A stretch of 64,000 nt of DNA from Oceanospirillum sp047518265 (GCA_047518265.1 JAKZRG010000074.1:6669-70668); one strand, 5' to 3'; shown: positions 9,255-17,965, counted from the first letter of the stretch. Numbers and translations are program-made. Notes: generated from the sequence alone by a model not told the origin.

Positions 9255-10184
9255 TTAAATGAGGGCGTACTGCTTTTGTAGCAGGCCAATAATCCAGTTA
9301 TGCAGTAAATCTTGGGAGAAACGGGGGTGCCAGGCGGCAATAACCTTAAATCCTTCAGGGCTTTCTTCTAAATCGAGCTCAATTAACTGATCGTTAAAAA
9401 TAGCCCGTGAGGGTAAGAAAGCCAGAGTATCGGTTGTTGCTAAGTAATGGGGTACCACTGAAAAACAGGGGGCTGATATGACGATATTTCGGTCCAAGCC
9501 ATAGGATTTAAACCAAGTATCAATGGAGCCTTTAAAGTTAGGTCGGGAAGGTGATGCAATAATCTGTGGTGTGGCTGCGACTTCCTCTAGGCTAAGACGC
9601 CGGTTTGCAAGGGGAGACGATTTCGCCGCGACACAAATATGGTGTTCGTTAAATAGCGTCAATACAGGATAGGAGTCCGGTATATAGTCAGGAAAAGCCA
9701 GCGCTAAATTAACCCTGTTGCTTTCCATCATCTGATGCAGATTATCGATATCAAAGTCTTGAATCAGGATCTTTAGGCCCGGCGCCAAATGCCTCACTTG
9801 TTCCAGCAGTTTGGGAAGTACGACTTGCTGAGCGTAGTCTGTGGCGGCAATGACAAAGGTGCTGTTGATCTCTGAAGGTTCAAAATGCTCATCGGTTAAT
9901 AGCTGTTCGATCTCATTAAGAATGCTATCAACTTTTACGCCTAGCCGTTCCGCCATGGGGGTAGGTGTAAGTCCGTTACTTTTACGCAGAAACAAACGAT
10001 CATCGAAAATATCCCGCAATTTTTTCAACTGATCACTGACAGCTTGCTGTGTCAGACCCACCTGACTGGCAACTCGTGAGACATTACGCTCTCTTAAAAG
10101 AGCACTGAATATTCTGAGTTGTTTGATATCGAGTTTATCTATCCTGCTCAAACTTGTATCTCTCACAAATAGCATCTGTTTCAA
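9255..10184 (-). CDS. LysR-family regulator divergent from an SDR gene
   Basis: A 309-residue LysR regulator. The HTH segment 'NVSRVASQVGLTQQAVSDQL' is at about residues 33-52, and the effector-binding domain includes 'STFVIAATDYAQQVVLPKLL', typical of the NahR/SyrM-like branch. It begins about 100 bases from the divergent short-chain dehydrogenase gene at 10284, the classical layout for a LysR activator and its target. The first M at 10184 gives an N-terminal leader of about 15 residues before the HTH; a later start is possible. Confidence 0.87.
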   Translation of the reverse strand: MKQMLFVRDTSLSRIDKLDIKQLRIFSALLRERNVSRVASQVGLTQQAVSDQLKKLRDIFDDRLFLRKSNGLTPTPMAERLGVKVDSILNEIEQLLTDEHFEPSEINSTFVIAATDYAQQVVLPKLLEQVRHLAPGLKILIQDFDIDNLHQMMESNRVNLALAFPDYIPDSYPVLTLFNEHHICVAAKSSPLANRRLSLEEVAATPQIIASPSRPNFKGSIDTWFKSYGLDRNIVISAPCFSVVPHYLATTDTLAFLPSRAIFNDQLIELDLEESPEGFKVIAAWHPRFSQDLLHNWIIGLLQKQYALI

Positions 10185-10283
10185 ATTGTATCACCGGTTT
10201 TTTAGTATAGCCACGTTGCAGCAGCAGAGGCGAAGAGGCCTGTTCAATAGCTGCTTTTTTAAATACATATACAGGTGGTTATT

Positions 10284-10892
10284 ATGAAAACGGTCATTGT
10301 TATTGGCGCTCAAGGTAAAATGGGACAAGCGGCTCTAACGGGTTTGCAAAAACATAAAGTGATTACCGCAAGCCGTTCAGGTGAAGGGTGTGATTTCCAG
10401 GTGGATATCACCTCAGAAGCGTCTATCAGAGCCTTGTTTACTCAGGTTGGACACTTTGATGCCGTGGTAAATACGGTGGGGCTTTGTGAGTATGCCAATT
10501 TTTTTGATATGACAGAGCAGCAGTGGATGACCACTGTGATGAGCAAAATGATGGGACAGATCAATCTGGTGCGTATTGGTCAGGAATATATTGCAGATAA
10601 AGGCTCTTTCTCGCTGATTACGGGAATCTTAAATGTAAAACCGATTCCTATGGCTATTGCCGATGCAACCGCCAGCGGTGCCATTGATACCTTTGTTAAG
10701 TGTGTGGCTTATGAAATGCCACGGGGTATTCGAATCAATGCCATTAACCCCACGGTTCTGGAAGAAGCTTGGGATGTTTATGGTGAAATGATGCCGGGAT
10801 TCCAGCCTGTTCCAGGAGCGTTAGTAGGGAAAGCGTTTGAGCGATCCGTGGATGGTTTTATCAGTGGTGAGGTGTTGTTTGTTGATGCTTAA
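10284..10892 (+). CDS. Short-chain dehydrogenase/reductase (small atypical SDR)
   Basis: A 202-residue SDR. The N-terminal nucleotide-binding motif is 'VIVIGAQGKMGQAAL' (GxxGxxG form), and 'AVVNTVGLCEYANF' corresponds to the NNAG strand. The canonical YxxxK is replaced by 'ADATASGAIDTFVKCVAYEM', as in short atypical SDRs where Tyr is missing. Family members are about 200 residues, so this is full length. ATG at 10284 is preceded by AGGTGG; a GTG at 10275 is less likely. It is probably under control of the divergent LysR gene. The reaction is unknown. Confidence 0.83.
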   Translation: MKTVIVIGAQGKMGQAALTGLQKHKVITASRSGEGCDFQVDITSEASIRALFTQVGHFDAVVNTVGLCEYANFFDMTEQQWMTTVMSKMMGQINLVRIGQEYIADKGSFSLITGILNVKPIPMAIADATASGAIDTFVKCVAYEMPRGIRINAINPTVLEEAWDVYGEMMPGFQPVPGALVGKAFERSVDGFISGEVLFVDA

Positions 10893-10939
10893 GTAGATCG
10901 CCATATCTTTATCCGTTTTGATCTAGGTATCGGAAAAAT

Positions 10940-10965
10940 GGTGCTTGTGTCTAGACACAAGCACC
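10940..10965. terminator. Perfect 26-bp palindrome between convergent genes
   Basis: Arms GGTGCTTGTGTCT and its exact reverse complement meet with no loop bases. It sits between the convergent SDR and DJ-1/PfpI genes. No T-run follows on the plus strand, so it is either a weak bidirectional terminator or a protein-binding palindrome. Confidence 0.6.
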
Positions 10966-11038
10966 GCACTTTAAGGCGCCAGTCCGTCAGCCTTTTGTTT
11001 TATAGTGGTGATTGATCTTTGGTATTTAGGGGGGATCT

Positions 11039-11644
11039 TTATCTGCTTTTTATAAACGGCATAATATTTTCCATTGTTCGAGTAACACATTCATCTTTCT
11101 CGCCCACGGGAGCAACGTAATGAATCGCCTCTTGTGCGGCGTTTATACCTGCTAAGCGTGCGATGACCCAGGCAGCTAGGTATTGAGAGGCCAAACAGCC
11201 TCCTGCACTGGCTACATTGCCCTGCGCAAAAAAGGGTTGGTGAAGTACCTCGATACCTGCCTCTTGTACCCAAGGCGTTGTTGTCAGATCAGTACAGGCC
11301 GGTAGATCTTTGAGTAGCCCCAGCTTTGCTAGTACCAAGGCTCCAGAGCATTGAGCGCCGATCAATTGTTTCGTGGGATCAAGCTGTAGCTGTTGCATGA
11401 TAGAGCGATCAGCCACCACCTCTCGTGTTTTCATACCACTGCCAATGATGATTGCATCGGCAGTACAGGCTTCATCAAGAGAAACATGGCGTTTTAGTAC
11501 CACACCATTCATCGACGTTACTGATTGCGTTGGGCTGGCAAGTGTCACTCGCCAACCGGGCTTTTTAATACGGTTAAGAATACCCAGCGCAATAAGGGAA
11601 TCCAGTTCGTTAAAACCATCAAAGGTTAGGATAGAGATATGCAT
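11039..11644 (-). CDS. DJ-1/PfpI (GATase1-like) family protein
   Basis: A 201-residue DJ-1/PfpI superfamily protein. The nucleophile elbow 'LIGAQCSGALVLAKLGLL' places a cysteine at the usual DJ-1 position, preceded by a glutamate-free strand typical of the GlxA/isonitrile-hydratase-like branch. The first strand 'ISILTFDGFNELD' is also standard for the fold. Members act as deglycases, hydratases or stress proteins; the specific role here is unknown. It is divergently transcribed from the MocR-family regulator at 11723, which may control it; the two starts are about 78 bases apart. Confidence 0.85.
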   Translation of the reverse strand: MHISILTFDGFNELDSLIALGILNRIKKPGWRVTLASPTQSVTSMNGVVLKRHVSLDEACTADAIIIGSGMKTREVVADRSIMQQLQLDPTKQLIGAQCSGALVLAKLGLLKDLPACTDLTTTPWVQEAGIEVLHQPFFAQGNVASAGGCLASQYLAAWVIARLAGINAAQEAIHYVAPVGEKDECVTRTMENIMPFIKSR

Positions 11645-11722
11645 CGATTTTGCTCACTAATCTAAGGGTATGTTTTAGTCGGTGGCCACAACTTGTTAAA
11701 CCCCAGTCTATCGAGCAAAATC

Positions 11723-13204
11723 ATGACAATAAAATTATTGTCATGGATACATTGCCCTATGGCTCGTGCTCGCTATAAACATCTGGTTGATTCTTTTGCT
11801 GCTGATATCCGTTCAGGAAGGCTGGTGCCTGGTACACGTTTACCTACCCATCGACAACTTGCTGCGGAGCAAGGAATTGCTTTGGTCACTGCTTCTAGAG
11901 TTTATGCAGAGCTGGAATCCATGGGATTAGTGAGTGGTGAGGCAGGACGAGGCACCTTTGTACGAGAAACAGAGCTACCGCAGGGACATGGCATTGATCA
12001 GGCGACTGTTAAAGAGGGCATGGTTGATCTCAATTTTAATTCGCCAGCATTACCAGAACAGGGTGAGCTATTAAGAAGCGCACTGCGACAGCTGGCTTCC
12101 TCAGGAGATATCGAAGCCTTATTACACTATCAACCTCACGCAGGACGAAAACATGAAAGGGCCATTGTGGCCCGTCATCTTGAACGTCGAGGATTAACCG
12201 TTGATGAAAGCCAAGTGTTATTGGTCAATGGTGCCCAGCACGGTTTAGCGGTGACGGTGATGTCCTTATTAAATCCTGGAGATGTAGTGGCGGTTGATGC
12301 CTTGATCTACCCCGGTTTTAAAGTATTGTCAGAGGTTCATCCATTGGAGCTAGCCCCCGTTGCGATAACTCAGCGCCCTGTCCAACAATCCACTCAAACT
12401 ATCGGTCAAAATCCCTGCCAGAAAACGTATAAGTCCGACACTGATTTAAAGCAAAACCCTCCTCCTGTATCAGAATACGTCCCGGATCTGGATGCTCTGG
12501 AACAACTCTGTCAGCAGCGTCGAGTAAAGGCCGTTTATGCCATGCCGACCTTGCACAATCCCATGGGTTGGGTGATGACACTGGAGCAACGGTTACGGCT
12601 TATTGCCATTGCCCGCCAGTACCATTTATTGATTATCGAAGACGCCGCTTATGCCTATCTTGCAGATAATCCTCCAGCGCCTTTAGCGGCACTAGCACCG
12701 GATATTACCGTTTATATCTCAGGCCTTTCCAAGAGTGTGGCAACGGGTCTTCGTATGGGGTTTATGGTGGCCCCACCTCAATGGATGGCAAAAATGGAAC
12801 GTACGATTCGAGCCACTATTTGGAATACACCGGCTTTGATGACCGCATTAGCATGTCAGTGGCTTGAAGATGGCACCGTGGATCGTTTGGAGATAGAGAA
12901 ACGTCAAGATGCAATGGAGAGGCAGGCCATTGCCAGAGACGTATTTCAAGAACTGGAAACCATCGGTCATTCCACGTCTTACTTTATCTGGCTACCGTTG
13001 CCGGAAGAGGTTCGAGCGGATCAAGTGGTCATGGCACTGATGCAGGCGAATATCTCAGTCTCAACCGCCGAACCTTTTGCCACCACCGAGCATGTACCCC
13101 ATGCCATACGTTTAGCTCTGGGCTCAGTTGCATTGGATACTTTGCAAACGGCTCTGGAGACGGTCAGGCAAGTGATTGATGATTATGCTTATGGCTTAAG
13201 ATAA
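11723..13204 (+). CDS. MocR-family regulator (GntR HTH plus aminotransferase fold)
   Basis: A 493-residue fusion. A GntR winged helix spans residues about 15-85 ('RLVPGTRLPTHRQLAAEQGI'), followed by a class I aminotransferase domain. The PLP-binding lysine is in 'YISGLSKSVATGLRMGF', and 'YAMPTLHNPMG' fits the substrate-binding loop. MocR proteins use PLP as a sensor of amino acids or vitamin B6. There is a Gln/Pro-rich stretch of roughly 35 residues (from 'VQQSTQTIGQNPCQ' to 'NPPPVSEYVPDLD') where relatives have a short loop; it may be a local insertion. ATG at 11723 is preferred; an upstream in-frame start exists at 11693. The divergent DJ-1 gene is the probable target. Confidence 0.9.
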   Translation: MTIKLLSWIHCPMARARYKHLVDSFAADIRSGRLVPGTRLPTHRQLAAEQGIALVTASRVYAELESMGLVSGEAGRGTFVRETELPQGHGIDQATVKEGMVDLNFNSPALPEQGELLRSALRQLASSGDIEALLHYQPHAGRKHERAIVARHLERRGLTVDESQVLLVNGAQHGLAVTVMSLLNPGDVVAVDALIYPGFKVLSEVHPLELAPVAITQRPVQQSTQTIGQNPCQKTYKSDTDLKQNPPPVSEYVPDLDALEQLCQQRRVKAVYAMPTLHNPMGWVMTLEQRLRLIAIARQYHLLIIEDAAYAYLADNPPAPLAALAPDITVYISGLSKSVATGLRMGFMVAPPQWMAKMERTIRATIWNTPALMTALACQWLEDGTVDRLEIEKRQDAMERQAIARDVFQELETIGHSTSYFIWLPLPEEVRADQVVMALMQANISVSTAEPFATTEHVPHAIRLALGSVALDTLQTALETVRQVIDDYAYGLR

Positions 13205-13353
13205 CGTCATATCTAAGTGAATGGATGAGTGCTTCATATACACATACATTAGTTTACTAATCATTTATCAGGAGTAGGATCAGCATCAGCTTCTCACCTG
13301 TGACTTTTTTGCATAGGCCTTCTATTTTTTATCGTTTGTCCAAACCCATAGAA

Positions 13354-13392
13354 GTGTCTTTGATAGGGCAATTGCCCCTATATCAAGGACAC
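13354..13392. repeat. 39-bp interrupted palindrome
   Basis: GTGTC-TTTGATA-GGG and its complement (CCC-TATATCAA-GGACAC) face each other around CAATTG with two small mismatches. No T-run follows. It is 149 bases past the MocR stop. Function unknown; it could be a transcript-end hairpin or an element remnant. Confidence 0.6.
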
Positions 13393-13630
13393 TAGTATGA
13401 CCTCTCCTGAAACTGTTTTAACGCTTCACGTAATCCAAAACAGATCAGCATGCCCAGTTACGTATGATTTATCTATTTTTTCATATGTTCAGGCCGTTGG
13501 CTCATGAGCTGAATGATGGGAGCAGTAAGTAGGAAAAACCTAACCACTTATTCGTTTGAATCCAAGTTGTTGAGTTAATAAAAGTTACAGCTTTACCAAT
13601 ACCATCGGTGATGCCGACAAAATAACCGAT
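13393..13630. other. Intergenic DNA with no supported gene
   Basis: This part of the 650-base gap between the MocR gene and the defence island has no convincing gene. A 66-codon frame on the minus strand (13502-13702) runs through the repeat that follows and has no recognisable product. A short minus-strand stretch near 13398-13455 reads like a gene tail ('LICFGLREALKQFQERSY') but is too short to assign. Confidence 0.5.
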
Positions 13631-13714
13631 ACATGTAGCGTGGATAAGCCATAGGCGCATCTGCGAAAACTCCATCACTTCCAAATTAAAATATGGGAGC
13701 ACTTTTGACGCTTA
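13631..13714 (+). repeat. REP-like motif plus family-1 right end
   Basis: Contains GTAGCGTGGATAAGCCATAG then GCGCATCTGCG, a degenerate copy of a motif also found at 21166-21210 (inverted), 50937-50990 and 62716-62758. It is followed by GGGAGCACTTTTGACGCTTA, matching the right end of the family-1 element at 50905-51030. The left end is not clear. Confidence 0.6.
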
Positions 13715-13717
13715 ACA

Positions 13718-13746
13718 ACAAAGCCTCTTGTCGAGGCTTTGTTTGT
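13718..13746. terminator. Terminator-like hairpin
   Basis: Stem ACAAAGCCTC / GAGGCTTTGT with loop TTGTC, followed by TTGTG. It lies at the boundary between the repeat and the LysR remnant flanking the defence island. Confidence 0.7.
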
Positions 13747-13757
13747 GATATTTAATA

Positions 13758-13846
13758 TCAAACCAATTGCTGTCGTAACCATTCGGTAACATAGTGAAAG
13801 CTGAGGAGATTACCCCATACTCCTCTTGTGATAACTATGCTATTAA
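13758..13846 (-). pseudogene. Remnant of a LysR gene 3' end (left flank of the defence island)
   Basis: Minus-strand translation reads 'SIVITRGVWGNLLSFHYV' then 'TEWLRQQLV' and a stop at 13758. Such a helix ending in LRQQL is the usual C-terminus of a LysR effector domain. Reading frame is lost at once upstream, where the DUF6602-like gene ends (13858). Inference: a LysR gene tail was cut off here. The last codons match the LysR remnant on the other side of the island at 17966. Confidence 0.55.
13763..13778 (+). repeat. Left 16-bp direct repeat bracketing the defence island
   Basis: CCAATTGCTGTCGTAA, identical to 17971-17986. Both lie in LysR 3' remnants, so the identity may reflect homologous coding sequence rather than a target duplication. 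Confidence 0.6.
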
Positions 13847-13857
13847 TTGGTTGGCGG

Positions 13858-14673
13858 CTATTTTATATCAACAGTGAAATCAATTGCTTTTGAGTAGGCA
13901 TTCAGGTCAATCGCAGGAACTGTTCCAATAGATTGTTGTAAGTATCGTGTTAGCTGGAGAAAAAAGGATACTAGTGAATTTGAGCTATTACTGTATACAA
14001 TGCTGTCAACTGACCTTTTATGATAATAATCCCGATATCGCATTTCAAACTGTTCAACTGATTTTAGTTCAATATTTTCTTCACCTGAATAGATAACATG
14101 AAAACTGCCATAATCAGCAATGCAACCAATATCAATTCCCTTTAGACCTTGATGTTCGTTAATATGCTTATTGATCGTATCATTCTTGGCATGGGTGTAG
14201 GTATTTGTACTGGATAGAATCCCTCCAATAATCTTTGTTAAAGGCCTAGCAGACAGTTGAACTCCTGAGTTAATCATATTGGTAGAAGTTCTTTCCAGTA
14301 ATCTTACACTCTCTATCTTTTCAGCTGCGTAGGCAATATTATCCTTGATGTCAGGCTTGACTTCAAAAACTGCATACACACCTTCTGCTGGGATGTAATG
14401 AAAGCCATTTTGTGAAAAAATAAAAGGTGTAAACCAATTGTCGTATATTACAATATCAATCTGGTGGCTTGTATTCCCTTTGTAATCGATGATAATCGCC
14501 TTATCAACACTATATCTATTAGGTAAATAACATTTTAACCATTCTATCCATGCATTCTCCAACGCATCACCTTTTGAGCCTGGGTGAGTAATAAACTCTC
14601 TGTTTGTACTAAGTTTAGATATCATCTGGCTCTGTAAACCAGTGAAAAGTGATTTTAGATCAATATTGCTCAT
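13858..14673 (-). CDS. DUF6602-like protein, candidate nuclease effector of a CBASS-like operon
   Basis: A 271-residue protein resembling DUF6602. Residues 28-110 carry 'GSKGDALENAWIEWLKCYLP', 'SHQIDIVIYD' (Asp73) and 'PAEGVYAVFEVK' (Glu104-x-Lys106), a D...ExK arrangement as in PD-(D/E)xK nucleases. The C-terminal 150 residues are unrecognised; I see no SAVED, TIR or membrane segment. Last gene of a four-gene minus-strand operon, it overlaps the JAB gene by 14 bases, so co-translation is likely. By position it is the candidate effector; nuclease activity and any cyclic-nucleotide sensing are inferred. Base composition is clearly more AT-rich than outside the island. Confidence 0.7.
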   Translation of the reverse strand: MSNIDLKSLFTGLQSQMISKLSTNREFITHPGSKGDALENAWIEWLKCYLPNRYSVDKAIIIDYKGNTSHQIDIVIYDNWFTPFIFSQNGFHYIPAEGVYAVFEVKPDIKDNIAYAAEKIESVRLLERTSTNMINSGVQLSARPLTKIIGGILSSTNTYTHAKNDTINKHINEHQGLKGIDIGCIADYGSFHVIYSGEENIELKSVEQFEMRYRDYYHKRSVDSIVYSNSSNSLVSFFLQLTRYLQQSIGTVPAIDLNAYSKAIDFTVDIK

Positions 14674-15130
14674 ATTTTATTAACTCTTTTTCATCATACA
14701 GATAACAAGAAAAATCTCGAAGACCTGATTTATCCATATTTAATATCAGGAGTATAGGGTTGAGTATCCGTACACTGTCAGATGTAGCAATTTTTATCAT
14801 AGAATCCAGGTCTAATGGACTATGTTGAGAAGAACCATTGGGGTGGGTGTGCCATTCACCTATGTAGTAGTATCCTTCTTCTGTATAGAGTTGTCTAAAT
14901 ATCTTCTCAACACCCTTTGCGCTTCTATCAAAAGAGATAGGTGTACTGAAATAAACTTTAGGGAAAATATGCGTTTTAATTTCTAAGGTCCGGAAATCAT
15001 CAGAATAGCAACCCATCAGGAAGCCACCGCACTCTTTTGGATGATGATCTAATCCAAGTTGTACTAAGTTAGACAATATGTTGTCGTCTATTTCTAAGGA
15101 AGTACATCTTTTTTTGATTTCTAATAACAT
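14660..15130 (-). CDS. JAB/JAMM metalloprotease, Cap3-like
   Basis: A 156-residue JAB/MPN domain protein with a complete JAMM motif: Glu33 in 'KECGGFLMG', His94 and His96 in 'GEWHTHPNGSS', Ser104 and Asp107 in 'SPLDLDS'. In type II CBASS the Cap3 protease cleaves conjugates made between the CD-NTase and other proteins, acting as a brake on Cap2. Length agrees with Cap3 (about 150-160). The start codon overlaps the stop of the E2-E1 gene by one base (TAATG), so the two are translationally coupled. The catalytic set is intact. Confidence 0.88.
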   Translation of the reverse strand: MLLEIKKRCTSLEIDDNILSNLVQLGLDHHPKECGGFLMGCYSDDFRTLEIKTHIFPKVYFSTPISFDRSAKGVEKIFRQLYTEEGYYYIGEWHTHPNGSSQHSPLDLDSMIKIATSDSVRILNPILLILNMDKSGLRDFSCYLYDEKELIKYEQY

Positions 15131-16776
15131 TATATCTCTTTTATTTTGATTGAGAGCTGATCTTCTTCAGAGGATATAATGAAGTTTGATTTCTGATCTT
15201 TTTGGCTATAAATACGATTTATCTTGTTCATGGCACAGCTAGCCAGCATATTTATGTCGTTATATGAAGCTTTAAATGTAGGGCTCCAGCATCCAGTGGG
15301 CTCATACAGATCATCTGTTTTATTTTTCAAGATTTCAGAAAATAGTAGATTGACAGGATGATATATATTTGGATGGAATGCACAGACTAAGTCTCTTGCA
15401 TGATTTGTTATAGACAGATTGATTAGATCGCAGTTGAGGGATAGCTGGTCCAATACATACATTAAGTCATTATCTGTAGTGCAATCAAAAATAATGTCAT
15501 AACTATTTAAAAAAGACTCAAATAGCACACGTTCATTGGGAGTACTATGATACGTTTTAATTCCAGTTTCAAAAAAATCATCTGTAACAATTTTGATGTC
15601 AACAAAAGGTGAGGTCGTTGTTAATATGCTAGCTAGCTCTTCTACTTTGTCTCCAAGCCCATTGTTAAATAGGTACTCCGAACGACAGATGTTTCCATAT
15701 TCTTTAGTGTCGTAGTCTGCTAAGCTGATATTTATAGTTCCCCCTCTGACTAGTATTTTTGATACAATGCTCCCAATAGCTCCGGTACCTATTATAAGTA
15801 TTTTTCTATTGGTTATATGTTCAGATAGTTTGCCTCTGCCATAAAAAAGCTCATATGATGAGTTGCTTGATATAGCCCAGCATATTTTATCATCTTTAAG
15901 TTTCCATTTAGGAAGATAAAGAGCACCATTCAGACAAAACTCCTTCTCTATAGGGAGGTTGTTTTCTTCTAATAACGCAATTTGCCAGTGAATTTTATCT
16001 TTGCTTGTTTCGTATCCGATGAATACAGGAAGGAATGGTTGGCCTTTAAAATCATGGTTGTTAATGTGATCTAAAAAATCTTGAGGAAATATAGATTCGA
16101 ACTCACTCCAGAGACTGAATGCAAAGTTGTTGTTCGCTGGATGTTTTTTGATGAAACAGTATAATCCTCTGTTTGTGTTTAAGCTTTCTCTATAAGATTT
16201 GCTCCAGTTGCAATAGTAAGTGCTATCTTTGGTAATGAAGCTGTTAATTATAAAGTTGTATATGTCCTTGTTTTTGTAAATACTGTTTGATAATTTTGAA
16301 TAATTAACTTTACCATGTTCGATGTCAGAAAATTTGTATTCTATATCTGTGAATGTAAATGATATGTATTTTTCAATAAAGGTATGTTCGCCTGTTATTA
16401 TATGTTCGTAGTGCGAGTCTTTTTCCTTGTTTGTATAGTATTTTTCAATCCAGCTTTTTAGAGATGTGAAGTCGATGGAAAGTTTTTTCCTTAAACTTGG
16501 AGAATGGGATGTATGAATACAAATGCTCCCATCCCCCATAACATGCCCATAGCCAATTAGATTGGCATTGTAGAATGTTATTGATTCTGATTCATAGCTT
16601 CCATACGGGTACTGGGGAAGTATTTTTAAGGAAAAGTTTAGCCCTTCTCTTAAACTGTCAAAGAGAATGGTAATATTCCCTGTTACCACTCCGTTGCTCT
16701 CTTGGTTGAAACCTGAGGTGCTATGCACAAACGGAAAACCAGAGATAATGTTTTCTATCAAACAGCAATCTAGCAT
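15130..16776 (-). CDS. E2-E1 fusion ubiquitin-transfer-like enzyme, Cap2-like
   Basis: A 548-residue fusion. The N-terminal E2-like domain (about 1-150) has its likely catalytic Cys86 in 'GDGSICIHTSHSPSLRKK'. The C-terminal E1/ThiF domain (about 320-548) has the ATP-binding 'ILIIGTGAIGSIVSKIL' at 337-353, 'LADYDTKEYGNICRSEYLF' and the presumed catalytic Cys496 in 'YEPTGCWSPTFKA'. This E2-then-E1 order is that of Cap2 in type II CBASS, which attaches the CD-NTase C-terminus to targets and primes it. It starts 6 bases after the CD-NTase stop. A middle region (150-320) with low similarity to known domains links the two. Confidence 0.88.
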   Translation of the reverse strand: MLDCCLIENIISGFPFVHSTSGFNQESNGVVTGNITILFDSLREGLNFSLKILPQYPYGSYESESITFYNANLIGYGHVMGDGSICIHTSHSPSLRKKLSIDFTSLKSWIEKYYTNKEKDSHYEHIITGEHTFIEKYISFTFTDIEYKFSDIEHGKVNYSKLSNSIYKNKDIYNFIINSFITKDSTYYCNWSKSYRESLNTNRGLYCFIKKHPANNNFAFSLWSEFESIFPQDFLDHINNHDFKGQPFLPVFIGYETSKDKIHWQIALLEENNLPIEKEFCLNGALYLPKWKLKDDKICWAISSNSSYELFYGRGKLSEHITNRKILIIGTGAIGSIVSKILVRGGTINISLADYDTKEYGNICRSEYLFNNGLGDKVEELASILTTTSPFVDIKIVTDDFFETGIKTYHSTPNERVLFESFLNSYDIIFDCTTDNDLMYVLDQLSLNCDLINLSITNHARDLVCAFHPNIYHPVNLLFSEILKNKTDDLYEPTGCWSPTFKASYNDINMLASCAMNKINRIYSQKDQKSNFIISSEEDQLSIKIKEI

Positions 16777-16782
16777 TGTATA

Positions 16783-17736
16783 TTACCCGAATCTTGTATT
16801 AGTCGGGATAGAGATGGCAGGAGCTGACTCTTTTAATCCATAGCCTTTGTTTGAATTGGAGTTTTCATACTCTGAATTAAGTGGAAAGTATATTTTTATA
16901 AAATCACTATTAGATTCGATGCTGTCTACAATATTTTTTGCTGTTGATGCAAGAGAGCTCTTCTCGAATGAGCCTAAAGTATCTGCTACATTGTTTCCAC
17001 TATTTCCTGGGTCTATTAACCTGAAGTTTTCTTTATCAATGTTATTTTCGATGTAAGATAAAACACCCTTGAGCTTTTCCCATAGATTACCGGTTATATT
17101 GTTTTGTTCAAAGGCCTTGATAACCATAAGTTCAAGGAAGAATGATTTATAAGGCTGTTTGTTAGTTGATTTCCATATTTTTAATAGACGAATGATTTTT
17201 CTCTCTGATTCTTTAGATTTTATATGATCAACTTGAGCTTTGATGTTGGTGAGAAGGTAAGACTTTTCTTTTATCTCACCATAGCTTAAGTTAACGTATA
17301 GATTTATTTTGTAATCATCACTATATTGCCCCTCATTTAGCTCTCTGCCAGGAACTACATCTATCGATATAATATCTCCGTTGTCATCAGGGAAAAACTC
17401 TAAACCTATAGAAACTTTTTGCTTTCTGATATTTGCATGACCTTCGTATTTTTTGGACAGAAAATTATACAAATCATCGAACATGTCTTCTAATTTGGAA
17501 AATGATTTTTTCTTGACTGGAACCAAAATATCTAAATCGAATTTAATATTTATTGCCGTTGATTTAGCAAATGATCCTGAATTAACAGGACTGTATATGT
17601 CGCTTTTGTAATTCTCCTCAATAGATTCTTTTACCTCATCTCTCTTCTTTCTATACTTAATTACCAAACTATCGATATGGTGCATCCTATGCGTTTCTAA
17701 TACTCGCTGAAGGTATTCTTGTTTTGCTTCTTGCAT
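16783..17736 (-). CDS. CD-NTase (cGAS/DncV-like nucleotidyltransferase)
   Basis: A 317-residue nucleotidyltransferase. The catalytic signature 'NSGSFAKSTAINIKFDLDI' has Gly54-Ser55 and Asp67/Asp69; the third acid is Asp126 in 'GDIISIDVVPGRE'. A helical C-terminal domain follows, as in OAS1/CD-NTases. These enzymes make cyclic di- or trinucleotide alarms after phage infection. The protein ends '...IPTNTRFG', a terminal glycine suited to conjugation by the adjacent Cap2-like enzyme. It is the first gene of the operon; AAGG lies 9 bases before the ATG. A cyclic-nucleotide product is expected from the family but not shown. Confidence 0.85.
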   Translation of the reverse strand: MQEAKQEYLQRVLETHRMHHIDSLVIKYRKKRDEVKESIEENYKSDIYSPVNSGSFAKSTAINIKFDLDILVPVKKKSFSKLEDMFDDLYNFLSKKYEGHANIRKQKVSIGLEFFPDDNGDIISIDVVPGRELNEGQYSDDYKINLYVNLSYGEIKEKSYLLTNIKAQVDHIKSKESERKIIRLLKIWKSTNKQPYKSFFLELMVIKAFEQNNITGNLWEKLKGVLSYIENNIDKENFRLIDPGNSGNNVADTLGSFEKSSLASTAKNIVDSIESNSDFIKIYFPLNSEYENSNSNKGYGLKESAPAISIPTNTRFG

Positions 17737-17965
17737 GGTAGTAACCTTGGGGGCTTTATAAAGAATAATATTTTTACATTATTGACGTTAACTTAGCAAG
17801 GTGATTGCCATTTTTCATGATGAGCGGCAAGAGATAAATAGTGGCGCATTAATTAAAGAGAGGAAATTAATTTTATATATTAAGGGTCATTGTTTTCTGG
17901 CTTTATTACCTTGGGTTCATTCTTGAATCCAAGGTGATAAAAAATTAAGCGAGTTTTTTATGTAA
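17737..17965 (-). promoter_or_regulatory. AT-rich upstream region of the defence operon
   Basis: About 230 bases without a gene between the CD-NTase start and the LysR remnant. It must contain the operon promoter, but I cannot point to a convincing -35/-10 pair. Confidence 0.35.

Noticed and set aside
13502..13702. 66-codon minus-strand frame
   Set aside because: Runs through the REP-like repeat and a family-1 end; no plausible product.
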